The notes under the pieces are model-generated. The model was not told where the DNA came from and did no database searches. It was given only the letters and a program-made list of their open reading frames with translations. A stretch of DNA of 64,000 bases from Chloranthus sessilifolius (Eukaryota; Streptophyta; Magnoliopsida; Chloranthales; Chloranthaceae): NCBI GenBank assembly GCA_021018995.1, contig CM037597.1, positions 32,676,936-32,740,935 of the forward strand, given 5' to 3'. Both the position numbers and the translations under genes were made by a program. Each line of letters opens with the position of its first letter. Positions within the stretch are counted from its first letter, which is position 1. Positions 24,380-37,700 of the stretch are shown one piece after another.

Positions 24380-24700
24380 TCATGATCAATCTTTTAGTAG
24401 ATCGTATCGTCCATTTATTAGTCAGTTGCTTGTCAATGACATAATGAGTCTTTTATAAGACCGTATTGTTCATTTATAAGTCAGTATCTTGTAGAAGACA
24501 TGATCAAATCAGCCTCTTATAAGTCAGTATCTTCGTTAGGTAGTTTCTTCCTTTAGACATGATCAGTTGTTTCTATATAAGACGCATCATAGTTTGTAAA
24601 TAAGACTGCGATGTCCCTTTGTTAGGTAGTGTCGTCTTTAAAATATGATCAGTGTCTTCTTTAAGACATTAGGGTTTAAGAAATTATTTCTTTTTTTATT
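24380..24700. repeat. Motif array upstream of the E transposase (GTCTTATAAGAC type)
   Basis: Repeated short units such as agtcttttataagac, cttataagtcagtatctt, tagacatgatcagt and ctttaagac alternate over about 320 bases. Several are palindromic or near-palindromic (GTCTTnTAAGAC). The array lies just upstream of the transposase relic. Confidence 0.65.
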
Positions 24701-25019
24701 TGGCTTTTATATAAGACGCATCGTAGAAGTATGAAACAAAATATTAGGATCACCAATTAATTGTTCGTGGTTGTATTCTCCGTACCAATTCGAATTAGAT
24801 AATCCTTATATATGTAGGCTTCACATGTAGTTGTGTTATAGGTACAGACCCAATTATACTAGTATGTGACTATAATGGGCTATTTAATCTTTATTGAGTT
24901 GGATAATGCCTTATATATTAATATATGTAGGCTTCACATGCAGATGCATTAAAAGTACTGACAGAGTTATACTAGTATGTCACTATAATGGGCTATTGAA
25001 TGTCCAAGGAAAGAATATG

Positions 25020-27440
25020 ATGTATAGTGGCAAAAAATATAAATAAAAATCGAGTAGTCGAGATGCGACATATAACGAATTTATTGAAAAGATGTATGAC
25101 TTGTGTAAGTCAATATCGGAGCAGATGGATCTAAGGTTTAAATATAGATACTCGACTACCGAAGGGAGTTTTATTTTTGACATAGACAATGAAACCGACT
25201 ATCATGACATGATGACCCTATGCCCTATTGACTGTCTTAAAATTGTCCTTTATATTTCTAAAAATACCGTAGAGTCAAAAAAGGTCAACGAGCATAAAAG
25301 AAAGGAATGTCTGGAGATAGGAATGCTAGGAAGGTGTGTGCTAGTAGATTGGAAGTAAATGTAATTAAATTTATTAAGTAGTCAAATATTTCATACTTTT
25401 TGTTACTTGTTTGGTAGTGAGAAATCTTACGGCTCGTGTAGTAAAGGTGTTGGATGTATTGAACCACACAACCTCTACTTAGACACAGTGAAGAAATGGG
25501 AGGAAACAGAGACATTTAGGTAAGTCGATGAAGTTATATGTTGGTTATTTAATATTAATTGAGAAATTGTCAATAAGATTACTGATATATATTATTCTTT
25601 CGAACGTAGAATTGCTCATGACCGCATGTTTCTTAATTCAAGAGCACATCAAACTCACCGATCGTGCTATTAATCCGATCCACGATAGTGAGTATTTTAC
25701 ATTATTTTTTATATAGTTTATAATTATTTTCTTATATGCATACTACTCAACCTCTCGCAATACTTATGGTTTAGTTTTTTGTCCCCTGTTGTCGAAGAAA
25801 AGCGTGAACGGAGTACCAATTTTAGGTGGGTTGGTCTCCCATTTCCTTCGAGCATTCATGTCTATTTCCACATCCCCTCCCTGATACTCGTGTAGAGTAA
25901 GTAATTGAAGAGGGGAAGTATATGAAGACTCAAATTCGATGAAAAATTCCCTCCAATTCAGAGGTCATTATGAATTCAGTTTGTACATAATCATGTATAA
26001 TATTATAGTCATATCTCACATATGAGTGACACTAGGTATATCTATTTTAATTGAAGGAACGAGAGTGCTCCGCCATCGAAGATATGGGTTTCGATTCAGT
26101 TAGTACCCAGAATTATAGTATCGAGGAACTATCAGGAGACGATGAGATTACTAAATATACGGGCTTAGATAACGACTCAAGTTATTCAGTTTGAGTGGGA
26201 TTTTAGAGACAAATTATTGGGAATAAATCAAAAGATGCAGACTTCAAAATTAAAGATGATAGCTTAGAAGGAGTGAGTTCCGCAAGGAAGCCGAGATTTG
26301 ATAGGACTGGAAATACATCTTTGGCTGTCGGAAAAACTTTTTCTTCTCGAGAAGAATTTCTCACTGTCTTGAAGAATAATGTTATGCTGGGAAACTTTTA
26401 ATTGAAACTAATAAAGATAACTAAGAGGATTATTGATGCTAGATGTGCGGATAATATTTGTCCATGGCGTATTTGTGCGAGTAGGGGCAACGTCGGTGGC
26501 GATTCTTTCATAATTAAAATAATGAATCCTGAATACAAGCACAATCCACTCAGTGTAGCTATGCAAAAAAAGGGAGGTCATCGACAAGCCTCAAGTGATT
26601 GGGTAGCTTCTAAAATAATAAATATGTTGAAGGATGCTACTGATTATGCACCTGCCAAAATTATCTATAAAATCTAAACAAATTAGGGGGTTATAATAAG
26701 CTATCGTAAAGCGTGGAAGGCGAAAGAGATAGCGTTGTTTAACATTAGGGGTGGTTGAGAGTCGTCTTATGCTAATCTCCCTTCATATATTATAGAATTG
26801 CATAGATTCAATCCCAAATGCCTTAACGAAACTACAATGTTTGTATGATGACTCATTCCTTAGACTTTTTTGAGCATTCAGTCCCTTTATCAATGAATAT
26901 AGAAGAACCTGTACGCCCATAATTTCAATTGACAGAACACACTCAAAAGGTAAATTTTCCTGCCCGATGCTAATTATGACATGTGTCGATGGCAACAACG
27001 GTCTGTTCCTCATTGCTTTTGCTGTAGTTGATGGTGAAGAAGATCCTTGAGAATGGTTTCTTCGATGTCTTCGAGAAGCGATCATGGATGATGATAGAGC
27101 AATTGTCGTAATTTCTGACCATACAGATGCAATTAGATCGATGGCTCTAAAAGTATTTCCCAATGCCACTCATAGATTTTGCTTCTTTCACATTGCCAAG
27201 AACTTCAGGTAGAAGTTTAAAAATCCGAATTTGTGGAGTAAGGCAATCAAAACGACTCTAGACGAATCTCAATGGCACGTCAAGCATATTAGTCCTGTCG
27301 TTCACCTGCCTCACTGCAGGAACCCCCTAGGTTACCCACAAAAAAGGAGGTTGAAATCCGTACTTGAAAAGAAATAGAAAATGCATTGCACAACTTGTAA
27401 GCAGGAGAGATACAATCGTTCAACTTGTCAAGGACCATAG
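25020..27440 (+). pseudogene. Element E MULE transposase, broken
   Basis: Domains in order: a PB1/ubiquitin-like N-terminus (about 25030-25290, with TEGSFIFDIDNETDYHDM); the Mutator DNA-binding domain (26300-26675) with CPWRICAS and HRQASSDWVASKI; a KAWKAKEIAL helix (26710); and the DDE core at 26870-27214, with SIDRTHSKGKF (first Asp; normally DGTHL) and VVISDHTDAIRS (second Asp), then FPNATHRFCFFHIAKNF. After that much of the core and the SWIM finger are missing. The reading resumes at NPLGYPQKRRLKS and a degraded zinc knuckle CTTCKQERYNRSTC. Stops and frame changes are frequent. The transposase would cut at the terminal repeats and move the element. Confidence 0.88.
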
Positions 27441-28035
27441 TCGAGAAAATGCAAAAAAAAATAATTAATTATTGTAAGTGAGATAATTGTAATAAGTAGA
27501 GAATTCAATCATAAAAATAGTGAGAAATGTATAAAACATTGGTAGGCATTTATTTAATCAATCCATAATGTTTGTAAGAGGTTCTCTTATGTCTCATATA
27601 AATTACTTAACATGTCTCTCATCGGTCATTTAATGTCATATTTACTTCTTGAACTTTACTAATGCAGGGGACAAATGAAGTTTAAAGTGTTATTTCAACT
27701 CTCATATAAGTCCTTTATTAGTTGACAACAGTACTTTATTGTCTCATATCAATTCTTACAATGTCATCGGCTCTTCTTATTCTTACTCACTCATATGTCT
27801 GAAGGTGGATCTTATTTCAGATATCCAGGTCTCCTTAAAAAGTAAATTGAGAATGACGAAACACTTGAGGAAAGGAAAATGGGAAGTTGACGATGGGCAT
27901 AATCATTGCACTTGACAAGGACCACGGTAAAAAAAATATAGAAAGAAATGTCTAATTTTGCTAAGCCTCAAGCTTGTTGTAATAAGTAGGGTATTGAATG
28001 AGAAAAGTGGTGAGACATGTATAGAACATTGTAAT
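27405..28035. repeat. Duplicated tail of the E transposase gene
   Basis: The segment 27410-27545 (zinc-knuckle codons, caaggaccat, then the gtaataagta...gtataaaacatt block) is repeated in diverged form at 27895-28033. In between, at 27854, a short frame reading MTKHLRKGKWEVDD resembles the start of the DUF1985 ORF at 28852 (MAKRLRKGNSKVDED). Direct duplication of roughly 490 bases is the simplest reading. Confidence 0.6.
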
Positions 28036-28189
28036 AAGTATATTATCGAACAATGTACAACTTCTCATTATACGACCACTATACTTAATAATGTTATTAG
28101 ATAATTCAGTGTTTTTTTCTCTAATGTGTATTATATGTGAATCGGATAAATTTACCCATGCAGCGTAAAATATAGTATAATGTTGAAAA

Positions 28190-28790
28190 GGAGTGATATC
28201 AGTCCTGCGCTAAAATGCATCAGTATATTATTGTCTGATATTAGTCATGCACAGTCTCACATTTGTACCTTATTTTCTGATATCAGTCCATGAATGTTCT
28301 CACATCAGTACTTTACAATATCTGTTAACTCATGCAGGACTGAATGTAGTTTAATTTTGAGAATGAGTCTGATGTCAGTCCTGCACTAACTCACATCAGT
28401 ACATTATTGTTTGATATCAATCTTATAATATTCTCACATCAGTCCTTTATAACATTCAAAGTACTCATACAGGTTAGAATGTAGTTTAATGCTAAAAAGG
28501 GTCTGATATCTGTACTGATAAGAATTCGTACATTATTGTCTGATATTAGTCTTGTACTGTCACGTCAATACATTATTATTTCTTATCAGTCCTTGATTGA
28601 TCTCACATTATTAATTTATAGGATTTTATAACTTATGTAGATCATAATATAGTTTTCTGCTTAAATTGAGTCGAATATCAGTCCTACAGTGTCTCACATC
28701 AGTACATTACTATCTAATATCAGTCTTATAATGTTCTCACATCAGTCTTTTAATGTATTATAATGTCTTATCTCGATGTCCTATTAGTCA
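28190..28790. repeat. Motif array upstream of the plus-strand Ulp1 gene of E (GATATCAGTC / CTCACATCAGTAC)
   Basis: A compound unit of about 60-70 bases recurs: gatatcagtcctgcactgt, ctcacatcagtac, attattgtctgatat. The core CTGATATCAG is a palindrome. The block lies between the transposase tail and the DUF1985 ORF. Confidence 0.8.
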
Positions 28791-29699
28791 TTTAACATCT
28801 TACAATCTTCTTATTTCAGATATTGAGTTATGATTTTAAGTTAATAAGAAAATGGCAAAACGGTTGAGAAAAGGCAACTCGAAAGTCGATGAGGATTAGA
28901 GACAAGTTATCAAAGGTGTGATAAACTATCAGAAATTGGTCCGATGGTACTGCCAATTAAGTAGTGACAGGAAAGAGCTCCTTGTCTCCTCAAGTTGTTT
29001 CCAATACTTATAGTTAATTAGCCAATTCCTCATGTAATCCGGGCAGCTTGTGCATGCTATTGTTAGAGGATTTGATTTAGAACAGGAGACTTTCATGATT
29101 GGAGAGTATGTTGTTCATTTCCTCTAGACTGACGTGAGTAAGATTTTAGGTTTTGGGTCCTCTTTCACATCGGAAATACCTTCAGTGCCGACAGATCCTG
29201 AGGGTGCACCGACTTTTAGAGAATGCTTATTTGGCAAACTGGCAGCTGGGCAGTTGGTCACGAGGGATCTTCTTGAGTCAGCCCTCACTACACCAAGCCT
29301 ATCCGATGTAGACTTCATCCGGCTTGGGAACTTATATATGTTAGCGAATTTCCTCCTCCCTGACATTCACCACAGGATCGATTGGGACTACATTGATCTC
29401 GTGAATGATCTTCGCATGTTCAATGGCCACAATTGGGAGGATGTGGTTTACGCTTACTTGATCGATTCCATACATGCAACCACGTGTTCTATTGGTGGTA
29501 AGAGATATTGAGTGCTAGGCTGCACTATTGTGCTACATGTATGGGCGTTCGGGCATGTTCCTTAAATTTTGCTAGGTAAAGTGAAGAATGAATGTGACAA
29601 GTGAACACTGTTCTTAAAATATGTGCCTCTAAATATTTTGCGATCCAATGCGAACTTCTACTATCTAAAGTTTCAGAAGTTTGAGGTACTATTCTATGA

Positions 29700-30125
29700 G
29701 CAAGATCAGTACTGATATCAGTCCATTACAGGACTAAAATAAGACAATCAATGTCTGTGATATCAGACCATCAGAAGACTGATATCAGACATTTATCAGA
29801 TATTTAATAAACTACTGATATCAGAGCATTAGGGGACTGATATCAGATATTTAATAATGTATTGATATCAGACCATTACAGGACTAATATCAGACATTTA
29901 ATAGAGTATTAATATCATACCATTACTAGACTGATATCAGACATTTAATGTTTGTGATACAGACCATTAAAGGACTGATATCTGACAATAAAGTTCTAAT
30001 ATGACACATTTAATGAAGTACCGATATCAGACCATTAGAGGACTGATATCAGAAAAGCCTTAATATATTTATATCAGACCATTAGAGGATTGACCCTTGA
30101 CATTTAATATAGTACTGATATGCAC
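29700..30125. repeat. Palindrome array in an intron of the plus-strand E gene (CTGATATCAG)
   Basis: Six exact CTGATATCAG copies (near 29711, 29789, 29815, 29837, 29930 and 30046) plus many variants lie among units of the form accattagaggactgatatcagacatttaat. The array stops just before the splice acceptor tatag at about 30142. Confidence 0.9.
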
Positions 30126-30552
30126 ATGTCTATTACTATAGGTTATCGCTGGAGATCTTGAGCCACCAAAGGGACCTGGACTTCATAAACCAAGCAGCCC
30201 CAAAAAAGTACCAAGGAAAAGAGAAATATAAAAAGAGGGAGATGATGAAAGTATAGATGGAGATGACGATGAAAAAGAGGAAGAACATGATGACGTCGAT
30301 GTCGATGAGTATAGTGTGTAGCCGAGATCGGCTACAGTTGGCATTGGTTTACGAGATTCTGATGTAGAAAGAAGACTTCTTGCTAGAATTGAATCATTAG
30401 AAGTAGAGGCGAGGTCGATTCAGCCCCTTCTCGCCGTTGTTGAGAAGCAAGCTAAGTCGATCAAAGTCCTCAAAAAATAGAATTTGATGTTATTGAAACG
30501 TGTTATATTTGTTGAGTCGACATTAGAAAAAGGCGAGCAAACCGAGAATGGA

Positions 30553-30864
30553 GAGGGCAGAGAGGGAGACGAGACTGGAGGAAGTAGAGAGTTTGAGAGA
30601 GATGGAGATGGCGAAAAAGAGAGAGTGGGAGAGGGCAGAGAGGGAGACGAGACTAGAGGAAATAGAGAGATTGAGAGAGATGGAGATGGCGAAGAAGAGA
30701 GAGTGGGAGAGGGCATAGAGGGAGATGACATTGGAGGAAATAAAGAGTTTGAGAAAGATGGAGATGACCAAGAAGAGAGGGTGGTAGAGAGTATAGAGGG
30801 AGATGACATTGGAGGAAATAAAGAGTTTGAGAGAGAATGAGATGACAAACAAGAGAGGGTGGGA
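30553..30864 (+). repeat. Four tandem 78-bp units encoding a charged coiled coil
   Basis: Units start at 30553, 30631, 30709 and 30787. Each encodes 26 residues of the type ERAERETRLEEVESLREMEM. An exact multiple of three keeps the frame. The first two copies are open; later copies have stops from single changes. Confidence 0.9.
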
Positions 30865-32814
30865 GAGGGAGTTGACAATGCGACAATCGAAGTTGAAGAG
30901 AGAGGAGAAGCCAGTGCGAGTATTGTTGAAGGAGAGCAAGTATTTATTTCGAATTAAATGTACTTGCCCATGCAGTCCTCTATCTACTTTTACACGATAT
31001 TGTCATATATCCATAACGCTTATTGACCCTTCAATAACATTGTGATTTGTTTAACTATAGGTTTCAATGAAAAGGGCGTGTTCTACTGAGCTCAGCCTTG
31101 CTCAGCAGCTTCTAGTACGAGAGAAAAGGCGTAAGCGACAGGATGACATAACTATCTTATCCGCTGAAAGGTTGTGGACAAAGTTGAAAAAGCAGGGGAA
31201 AGTAAAGCAGAAGTTAGGAAAATCGTCTGTAGTTACCGAGAAGCAGAAGGAAATTTTTTCATCAGATTGCCCCTCATTAGATGAGGCCTAGCTGGCTGCC
31301 AAAATCTGACAAAAAATTGATGAAGCGAAGAAGATGGAGGATATGACGGAAGAGGGCAGAAATAAGTTTGCGAACTTCTTTTGGGGCTTGCCGGACACAG
31401 CTGATAAGTAATATATCTTACTTAAGCAGGCCGATATTTAATTTATCATTTATCTGTTAATGATCCTCTCACAAATCTGATAATTGGTGTAATTTACAAA
31501 TTTATGGTGTCTAAGGCTGAGGAGCTCCAGATAAGACTCACCCTTATTAAGAGTCTTAGGCCCAATCAAGAGGTGGAGGACGATGTGTTCAATACAATGA
31601 TGATGGGCCTATATCGTAAACACAATTCGCATACCGTGTACATTCTATCGGTTATATTTGCGGTGAGCACTCATCTCGCACACTCATTTCCTTGGGTCCT
31701 ACAAGTTGTGACTGGTAATCATTAAATAAGTGTACTTCAATGTAGAAATTGCTCAAGGAGGAGGTCCTGAAATTTGAGGAGGCTCAAAAAAATGACTTGA
31801 TATACCGTGAAATTAATGAGGAGCGATAAAAATAGCCATTTGGGAGGGCGATGAAAGGTTTCATCATTCTTGTCTTCCTTTCCTCAACAAACCCTACTTT
31901 AAACATGTGGCTACCCGTTGTGCAACGGTAACTGTAATTTGTTCTTTAGAAGAAATTTATTATTCACTACTCATATAATTAGTATTCTGTAATATGAGTG
32001 TCCCATCGCTAATCACAACTTAGATTATATCTAGAGGTTTTAATGCCGTTGCACAGCGAAAATGGCTCCCACTATGCGTTAGCAAGCGTTGACCTCAAAG
32101 AGAAAGTAATTTTACTACAAGACCCATCGGCGGAGCCAATTTTAAGCATGTGGAAAAATCACACTTATGCCTTGGTAAGAAAATAAGTGGGTCATTTATT
32201 TTATTAATTTATTTCTCATATATAGGTTATATACTTTGCATTTATGTACTCGTTTCCATTCAGGCCTCCCATCTCCCACGGTTTCTATACCTGAATGAAA
32301 AGGAGGATGCACTCGATAAAGCTCTATCATGGCCAGTATCCTTCAGAAAAGATCGCACAAAATAGTATCGAGGATCAGTGGACTGCGCACTATTCGTCCT
32401 TAAATACGTCGAAGACATAATGGTCGGGGGAGAAGGTAAGTTCCGTCTTGGAGCCGAAGAGATAGTTGCTTTTTGAACACAATGCGTGTCAGATATTCTA
32501 ATGTACCAGACTCAAGTATGTCAATAGCCTTATTTCGTTTACGACATTTCGATAGTTGATGGCAATGATTTTCTGAATCTGTGAAACTGTATGCTGAAGT
32601 TGTCAATTTCTGGATGGCTGTGGTTTCTGAACTTTTGAATTGGTATGATGAATATGTGAATTTGTGGGTAATTTAAAGTTCTATACTCCATTACGTCTGT
32701 TATGAGTAGTTTTGCTAGAAACAACTATGTTTATTTCATTAATGCAGGTATTTATGAATAGAAACCGAACGTCTTCGGTGTTTACTAAAAATTGGGTTTT
32801 TTGAATGCATGTGT

Positions 32815-33700
32815 CTGATATGAGTCATTTTTTTACTCTTATAGGACCAAGTCAGTCTCACGTGAGTCCTATATGCTCCAAGACTGATTCTGACGTCGTG
32901 AAAGTCGTGTTGGACTCATCAGTCACTAAAAATTAGGGATTTTGCATGTCTGAATCTGATATAAGTTATTTACTGACTCTTATAATACCAACTGTGTTTG
33001 ATATGAGTCCTCAATGCTCCAAAATTGTCCTGCACTCACGTGAGAGTCATGTTTTACACATGAGAGGCACTAAAAATTGGGATTTTGCATGACTTGGTCA
33101 CAAGTCAGACTCATGTGAGACATGTTGGATCTAAATCTGATAGTCAATGAGATCAGTCATGTTAAACAATGATAACATTGATGGACCCATAGGGATCTTG
33201 CATGAATTTGTGATAATCAATGCTAATGTTGTGAATTTGTAGATGGTAAGCGTTTTTATACTCCATTATGTCTTAGATGTTTCACTGCCTGCATGTTGCA
33301 CGTACTTACGATATTTTAATGAAATTGATGCTGCAATATTTTAAACATATTGAATGCAGTTAAGTACCAATAGGCATTTTTCATACTAGGTCTGATATGA
33401 GTAACTTACTGACTCTTAGGAGTCCAAGTGAGTCTCATATGAGACCTATATGCTCCAAATCCGATAGTCAATTACATCAGTCATGCTAAAATTACAGACA
33501 TTGATGTACAACCTTATGATATTGCATGAATTGGTCACATACGAGTTATTTACTGACTCTCATGAGCGGAAGTAAGTCTCAATAGTCATGTTATAGTCTG
33601 ATAACAGTAATATACCAATCACCAATTTATGTCTACTGGGTCTCATATGAGTCATTAACGAACTCTTAAAAGTCCCACAGAGACTCATGTGAGTCCAGCA
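32815..33700. repeat. Palindrome array between the two convergent Ulp1 genes of E (GACTCAYRTGAGTC)
   Basis: Units read tctgatatgagtcatttactgactcttaggagtccaag..., with palindromic cores tctcatatgaga (33433-33444), ctcacgtgag (near 32858 and 33038) and gactcatgtgagtcc (near 33672). The motif differs from CTGATATCAG but shares the TGAGTC and GATATGAG parts. It fills the gap where both genes end. Confidence 0.8.
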
Positions 33701-34031
33701 GGCCTTTGAGGAATGGATTGAATATCACTAAATTGAAAGAAGACTCCCTAGTTCACAGACAGACGTATATATGCATGATAATATACCTCGGCTTCTATTA
33801 AAAGACCAGAAATCTGCTTCACTTTTTCATCTGTCACATTCGTTGCATATAACAGAAACCGAAAAAAGTTTATAGTAGTACGCACCTTTATAACATTATG
33901 GTAGTATACTATATTTACTTCTACAAATGACTTTCAAGAAATTAAAAAAACTTCAGTACCTCGCCTGTAACAGTAAAAAATTATTAAACAATCATAGATA
34001 AAGCTAACTAAAATATATAGAGAATCCTAAA

Positions 34032-34548
34032 TCAAGGAAGGCTTCCTTTTCCTTTACTGCTTATTGGCGTAGTCACCAAACATTTTTTGGCGAGCTCTTT
34101 AATCTCCACCGTCACTTTAACTTTTAAATCATCCCTTTCAATGTTCTCCAACTTCGAAGTCGGCGCTGAGGTTGGAGAACTTTCTTCCAACCAGCTAAAG
34201 TACTGACATTGAAAACATGTAAAGTACTTACACCCGAGATTCTTGAGAGTTTGAAACTCGCAGAGTTGATTGCTTCTGACAGTAACAAAGAGGACGTTGA
34301 TCGTCCAAGTGAACCGTTTCATTGTTCCTAACGGTCTGATTTACGAATCTCGAAAATTCTTCCTCCCATCTAAAGAACCCACAATGGTAATACTTATAAT
34401 ATTTACGGTCGGGATTCTTGTCGGTGTTTGAAATCCGAAGCTCTGCTGGTTTTTTACAGTAACAAAAGGGTGCACCCTTTTCATCAACGATCTTCTTTTG
34501 CCAACAATCTTTAATCCAATGTCCATGCATTCTACAATCAAAACACAT
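34032..34548 (-). pseudogene. E minus-strand zinc-knuckle plus double GRF zinc-finger protein
   Basis: From the right: a CCHC knuckle CFDCRMHGHWIKDC, then GRF finger one, CYCKKPAELRISNTDKNPDR ending in YYHCGFFRWEEE. A linker follows, then GRF finger two, CYCQKQSTLRVSN...CFQCQYFSWLEE, after a frame change near 34235. A Lys-rich coiled tail ends at 34032. GRF fingers bind nucleic acid in other proteins. Two such fingers after a knuckle, next to MULE Ulp1 genes, suggests a nucleic-acid-binding accessory protein. It could be the last exons of the neighbouring minus-strand gene or a separate gene. Confidence 0.78.
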
Positions 34549-34743
34549 CCATTTCAGTTTCTCTGTATAAAGATTTGATATACAATTGCAAGTAAATTGA
34601 ACATATAATAGAATAAATGCGAAAATGATAAAAGGCAGTATAATTATAATTTAATTAAAGAACACTTCACAGAAAAGAATAAAGTTAGAAATGTTATATG
34701 ACAGCGTAAGTCAAATAAAGTCTTAATAACTCATAGTTCAGTT

Positions 34744-37700
34744 CTAAAAAATATATTTAATTATTGATGAACATATTGATAAACTACTGCTTGTTTGATG
34801 TGGTAAGAGAAAAATAGCATATGATACAAGAGACGGGATCATTTTCGTCCAAATTTTGTCAAGGTTTAGCTTCTCCTCTAACATAATCCTATCTCTAAAG
34901 TAAGGCATATGGCATTGGTCAAAATCAAAACTAAGCCCATGGGATGTGTAGTCAATATACTTTATCATAAAGACTTTGCAATGAAAGTAATTTATTTGAT
35001 GCGAGATAGCAATCGGTCTAGTAAACGGTCAATCTCTGACGTCAATGTTATCATCGCCTTGTTGAGCTAGGATCTTAAAAAGAATATTTTTCTGCATTTA
35101 AGAACACTCAAATTTTATTAAGTTGGCATACAATAATAAAGATCAAGAGTTGAATGATATACGTACCAATATATTTACAATGTCAGGACAATGGACACTG
35201 TCTCTTTATCCACTAGACGAGTCTAAATACTCAACTTTCTTCTCCTTCATGTATAATAAGAACAAAGACCAGTAATAGTCTCTATTGACAGGAAGGTCAA
35301 CCTATTAAGTGGAGCCATATTTTAGTTACGATGAGTGACAAACTCTAGCAATCTTACAAGTACGAAGGAAACACATAAAATTTATCCAATTACCTTCTCA
35401 TATTCGCTTATTTTATATCCTAGTGTTTGGGGTAAAGTCTAAGCGATAAGATTTTTGTTTGTATCGGCTTCATCTTTTGCCATCAATTCTTTCAGTTTTA
35501 TCTAAACAAAATATGAAATGGGTTTAAGAGATAATTAAAATTATAGGAAGTGAAAATGAAAAATTAGACTCTTTATAAATTATAAGAAGAAATGACTTTT
35601 TATAAATTTCTTTTTATGATCGTTCTCTTGTTTCTTCATCAAGATAAAGTATGCACCAATTACTTACAAAAATATAGTCGCATATCACCCTAATGGACGC
35701 CAATAGAGAGATGTACTTTCCAAAAAAATCGGATTATCAGACTAACTGACATTAGACGACCTATGGATATCGGACGAACGACTCTATGAATTTCTGCATG
35801 TGTGCCTTTTAAAATATTGGCCTTACCTCACTGTCAAGCCAATTAGTACTGTAAACTGACAACAAGTTCTTCGCCGTGATGGATAGTCTATCAGTCACGT
35901 GAATCTCACATCTGCAAAGCCATATAGGTTGGTAAGAGAAGAATTGAATTAAGTTAACTATAACTCAATAACTTTCAAAGGGGCGAAACCCTACTCCACA
36001 GGACCATCATTAAAAGCTTTATCTATTTCATATTTATCATTCTGTGTTAGTGGTTTCATAGGCCAGTGGAAATCGTCGTAATCCTTCTATGGATAGGGCA
36101 ATCATACAAATTAATAAACGTTCAATTAAATTTAACATATGTTTGAACCTTTACGTTAGCTAATTGACCATTCACCTTCAGCGCACCCTTTGGAGGTGGT
36201 ATCTTGGTTGTATTTCTCACACCAGTCCTTCTTCTCTGTGACCTTTCCTTCATGTATATTGTACGATTAAATACGTTAGAAATTTATACTCTTAAAAATA
36301 TATAAGTTATTAATTTCTCCATTTGCAGAGATCACCTTCACTTATTCTCTGGAGTTGCTTTTGAGGGTTCCTTTATTACCCACTATGGAGGTACATGTGT
36401 TTGGGGGTGGACATTCGGAAGATTGACTCTGTCGAGTTGTTTGGCATGTTGAAGTCTTCGGTGGTAATGGGGTTTGTGAAGAACCCTCAAATTTATTTAA
36501 TGATGTCGTTTGCGGAGTAGCTTGGCCTCTTAAAGTAGCCCACACTCGCTTATAAGTATCCATTACGCTCACCGACCTTGTTTCACTTTCGCCAAATGGT
36601 TCCTTTTTATTGTTATCATATGCTGATGTAAATTTAGTTTTCTCTATAGATTCTTCTCTCATCTCCCCGACAAATTCTCTATCATTGACTTATTTTATGG
36701 ATGTTTGATCGGCTAGCATCTCTGAAACTCGCATAATTTCATCGGTAAGAACAATGAAAGGCACATGCTCTTCATTATCTATTATCTATTATCAAATATT
36801 CTTCACGGTTTCTCTTCTCATCATCGATTATCTTAAAAGCATGACTCGTTCCATCAGTACGAGGGTCAATAGTGATCGGCTCTACTTTTATGGGCATACA
36901 GGCATTTCGACTAGCCTTATTTTGTTTACAAGTATCACGCTGGACTTGCTCTTTTTCCTTGCCTTTCACGTCACTATCCAGAGGGACTTACACTTTTTTC
37001 TTGCGCTTCACATCACTATCCCGAGGTACTTACACTTTTTCTTTGCCTTTCACATCACTATCTCGAGGGACTTGTACTTTTCCTTGCCTTTCACTTCTCT
37101 ATCCCTCAGTGGGTTAGTTGGAGAACTTATATTTTTTGAGTGATTCTTTTCAGTAGAACTACTCATTCTTTTCGCATCTTTATTGCAGTTGGGAGAGGAT
37201 TTGAAATCATACTCTTTACGTTGGCCCTGTTTTACAAAATTAACCTAACAGTTAGATTTTTAAGATATTCTATCAAATAACAAAAATTTCTATTAAGTAG
37301 CTTACCTTCAAAATTGTTATCTCCAACTCTAATAATTTTAGGCCCTTTCTTAGATCACTGTTAAACTTCTTCTGTCTTCGCACTTGATGAATAAGTTTGT
37401 TGTTGGACTTATCCAACGCTATTATGTGACTACCTTATTCTTTGAAAGACATTTCTAGGAGTTGAAGACGATTGAATTCACAACTAACATAATCATTAAT
37501 CCCATCCTGGATCACATCTTCTAATAATTCACGATCACTGAATTCAAATTTTGGAATTATCTATGGATATGTTACCAGGAGGGTGAGAGCAAGTTATCAA
37601 AAGAAGCGACTTCTTCATTTACTCACAGCTATAATATGCAATTGGTTGAGGTTGACGCCAATAATACCTTCGAATTATTAAACTCTGTAAGGTAGTATTT

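Larger units (their letters stand above)
28852..32476 (+). pseudogene. E plus-strand gene: DUF1985 domain, coiled-coil repeats and Ulp1 (C48) protease
   Basis: The start at 28852 (MAKRLRKGNSKV) is in frame with the DUF1985-like domain at 29134-29511 (KILGFGSSF, FRECLFGKLAAGQL, NLYMLANFLLPD, FNGHNWEDVVYAYLIDSI), followed by LHVWAFGHVP. A motif-filled intron (about 29700-30140, acceptor tatag) separates it from an acidic/Lys-rich linker and four 26-residue coiled-coil repeats. The protease follows: an entry helix RPNQEVEDDVFNTMM (31560), His region SHYALASVDL (32065), Asp in LLQDP (32120) and Cys region SVDCALFVLKYVED (32380). DCA replaces the usual DCG. It ends at 32476. Ulp1 proteases remove SUMO-type modifiers; the role in MULEs is unknown. 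Several in-frame stops are present. Confidence 0.8.

Noticed and set aside
30420-30939. Ser/Pro-rich open frames on the minus strand
   Set aside because: They are the antisense of the 78-bp coiled-coil repeats, whose plus-strand frame fits the Ulp1 gene.
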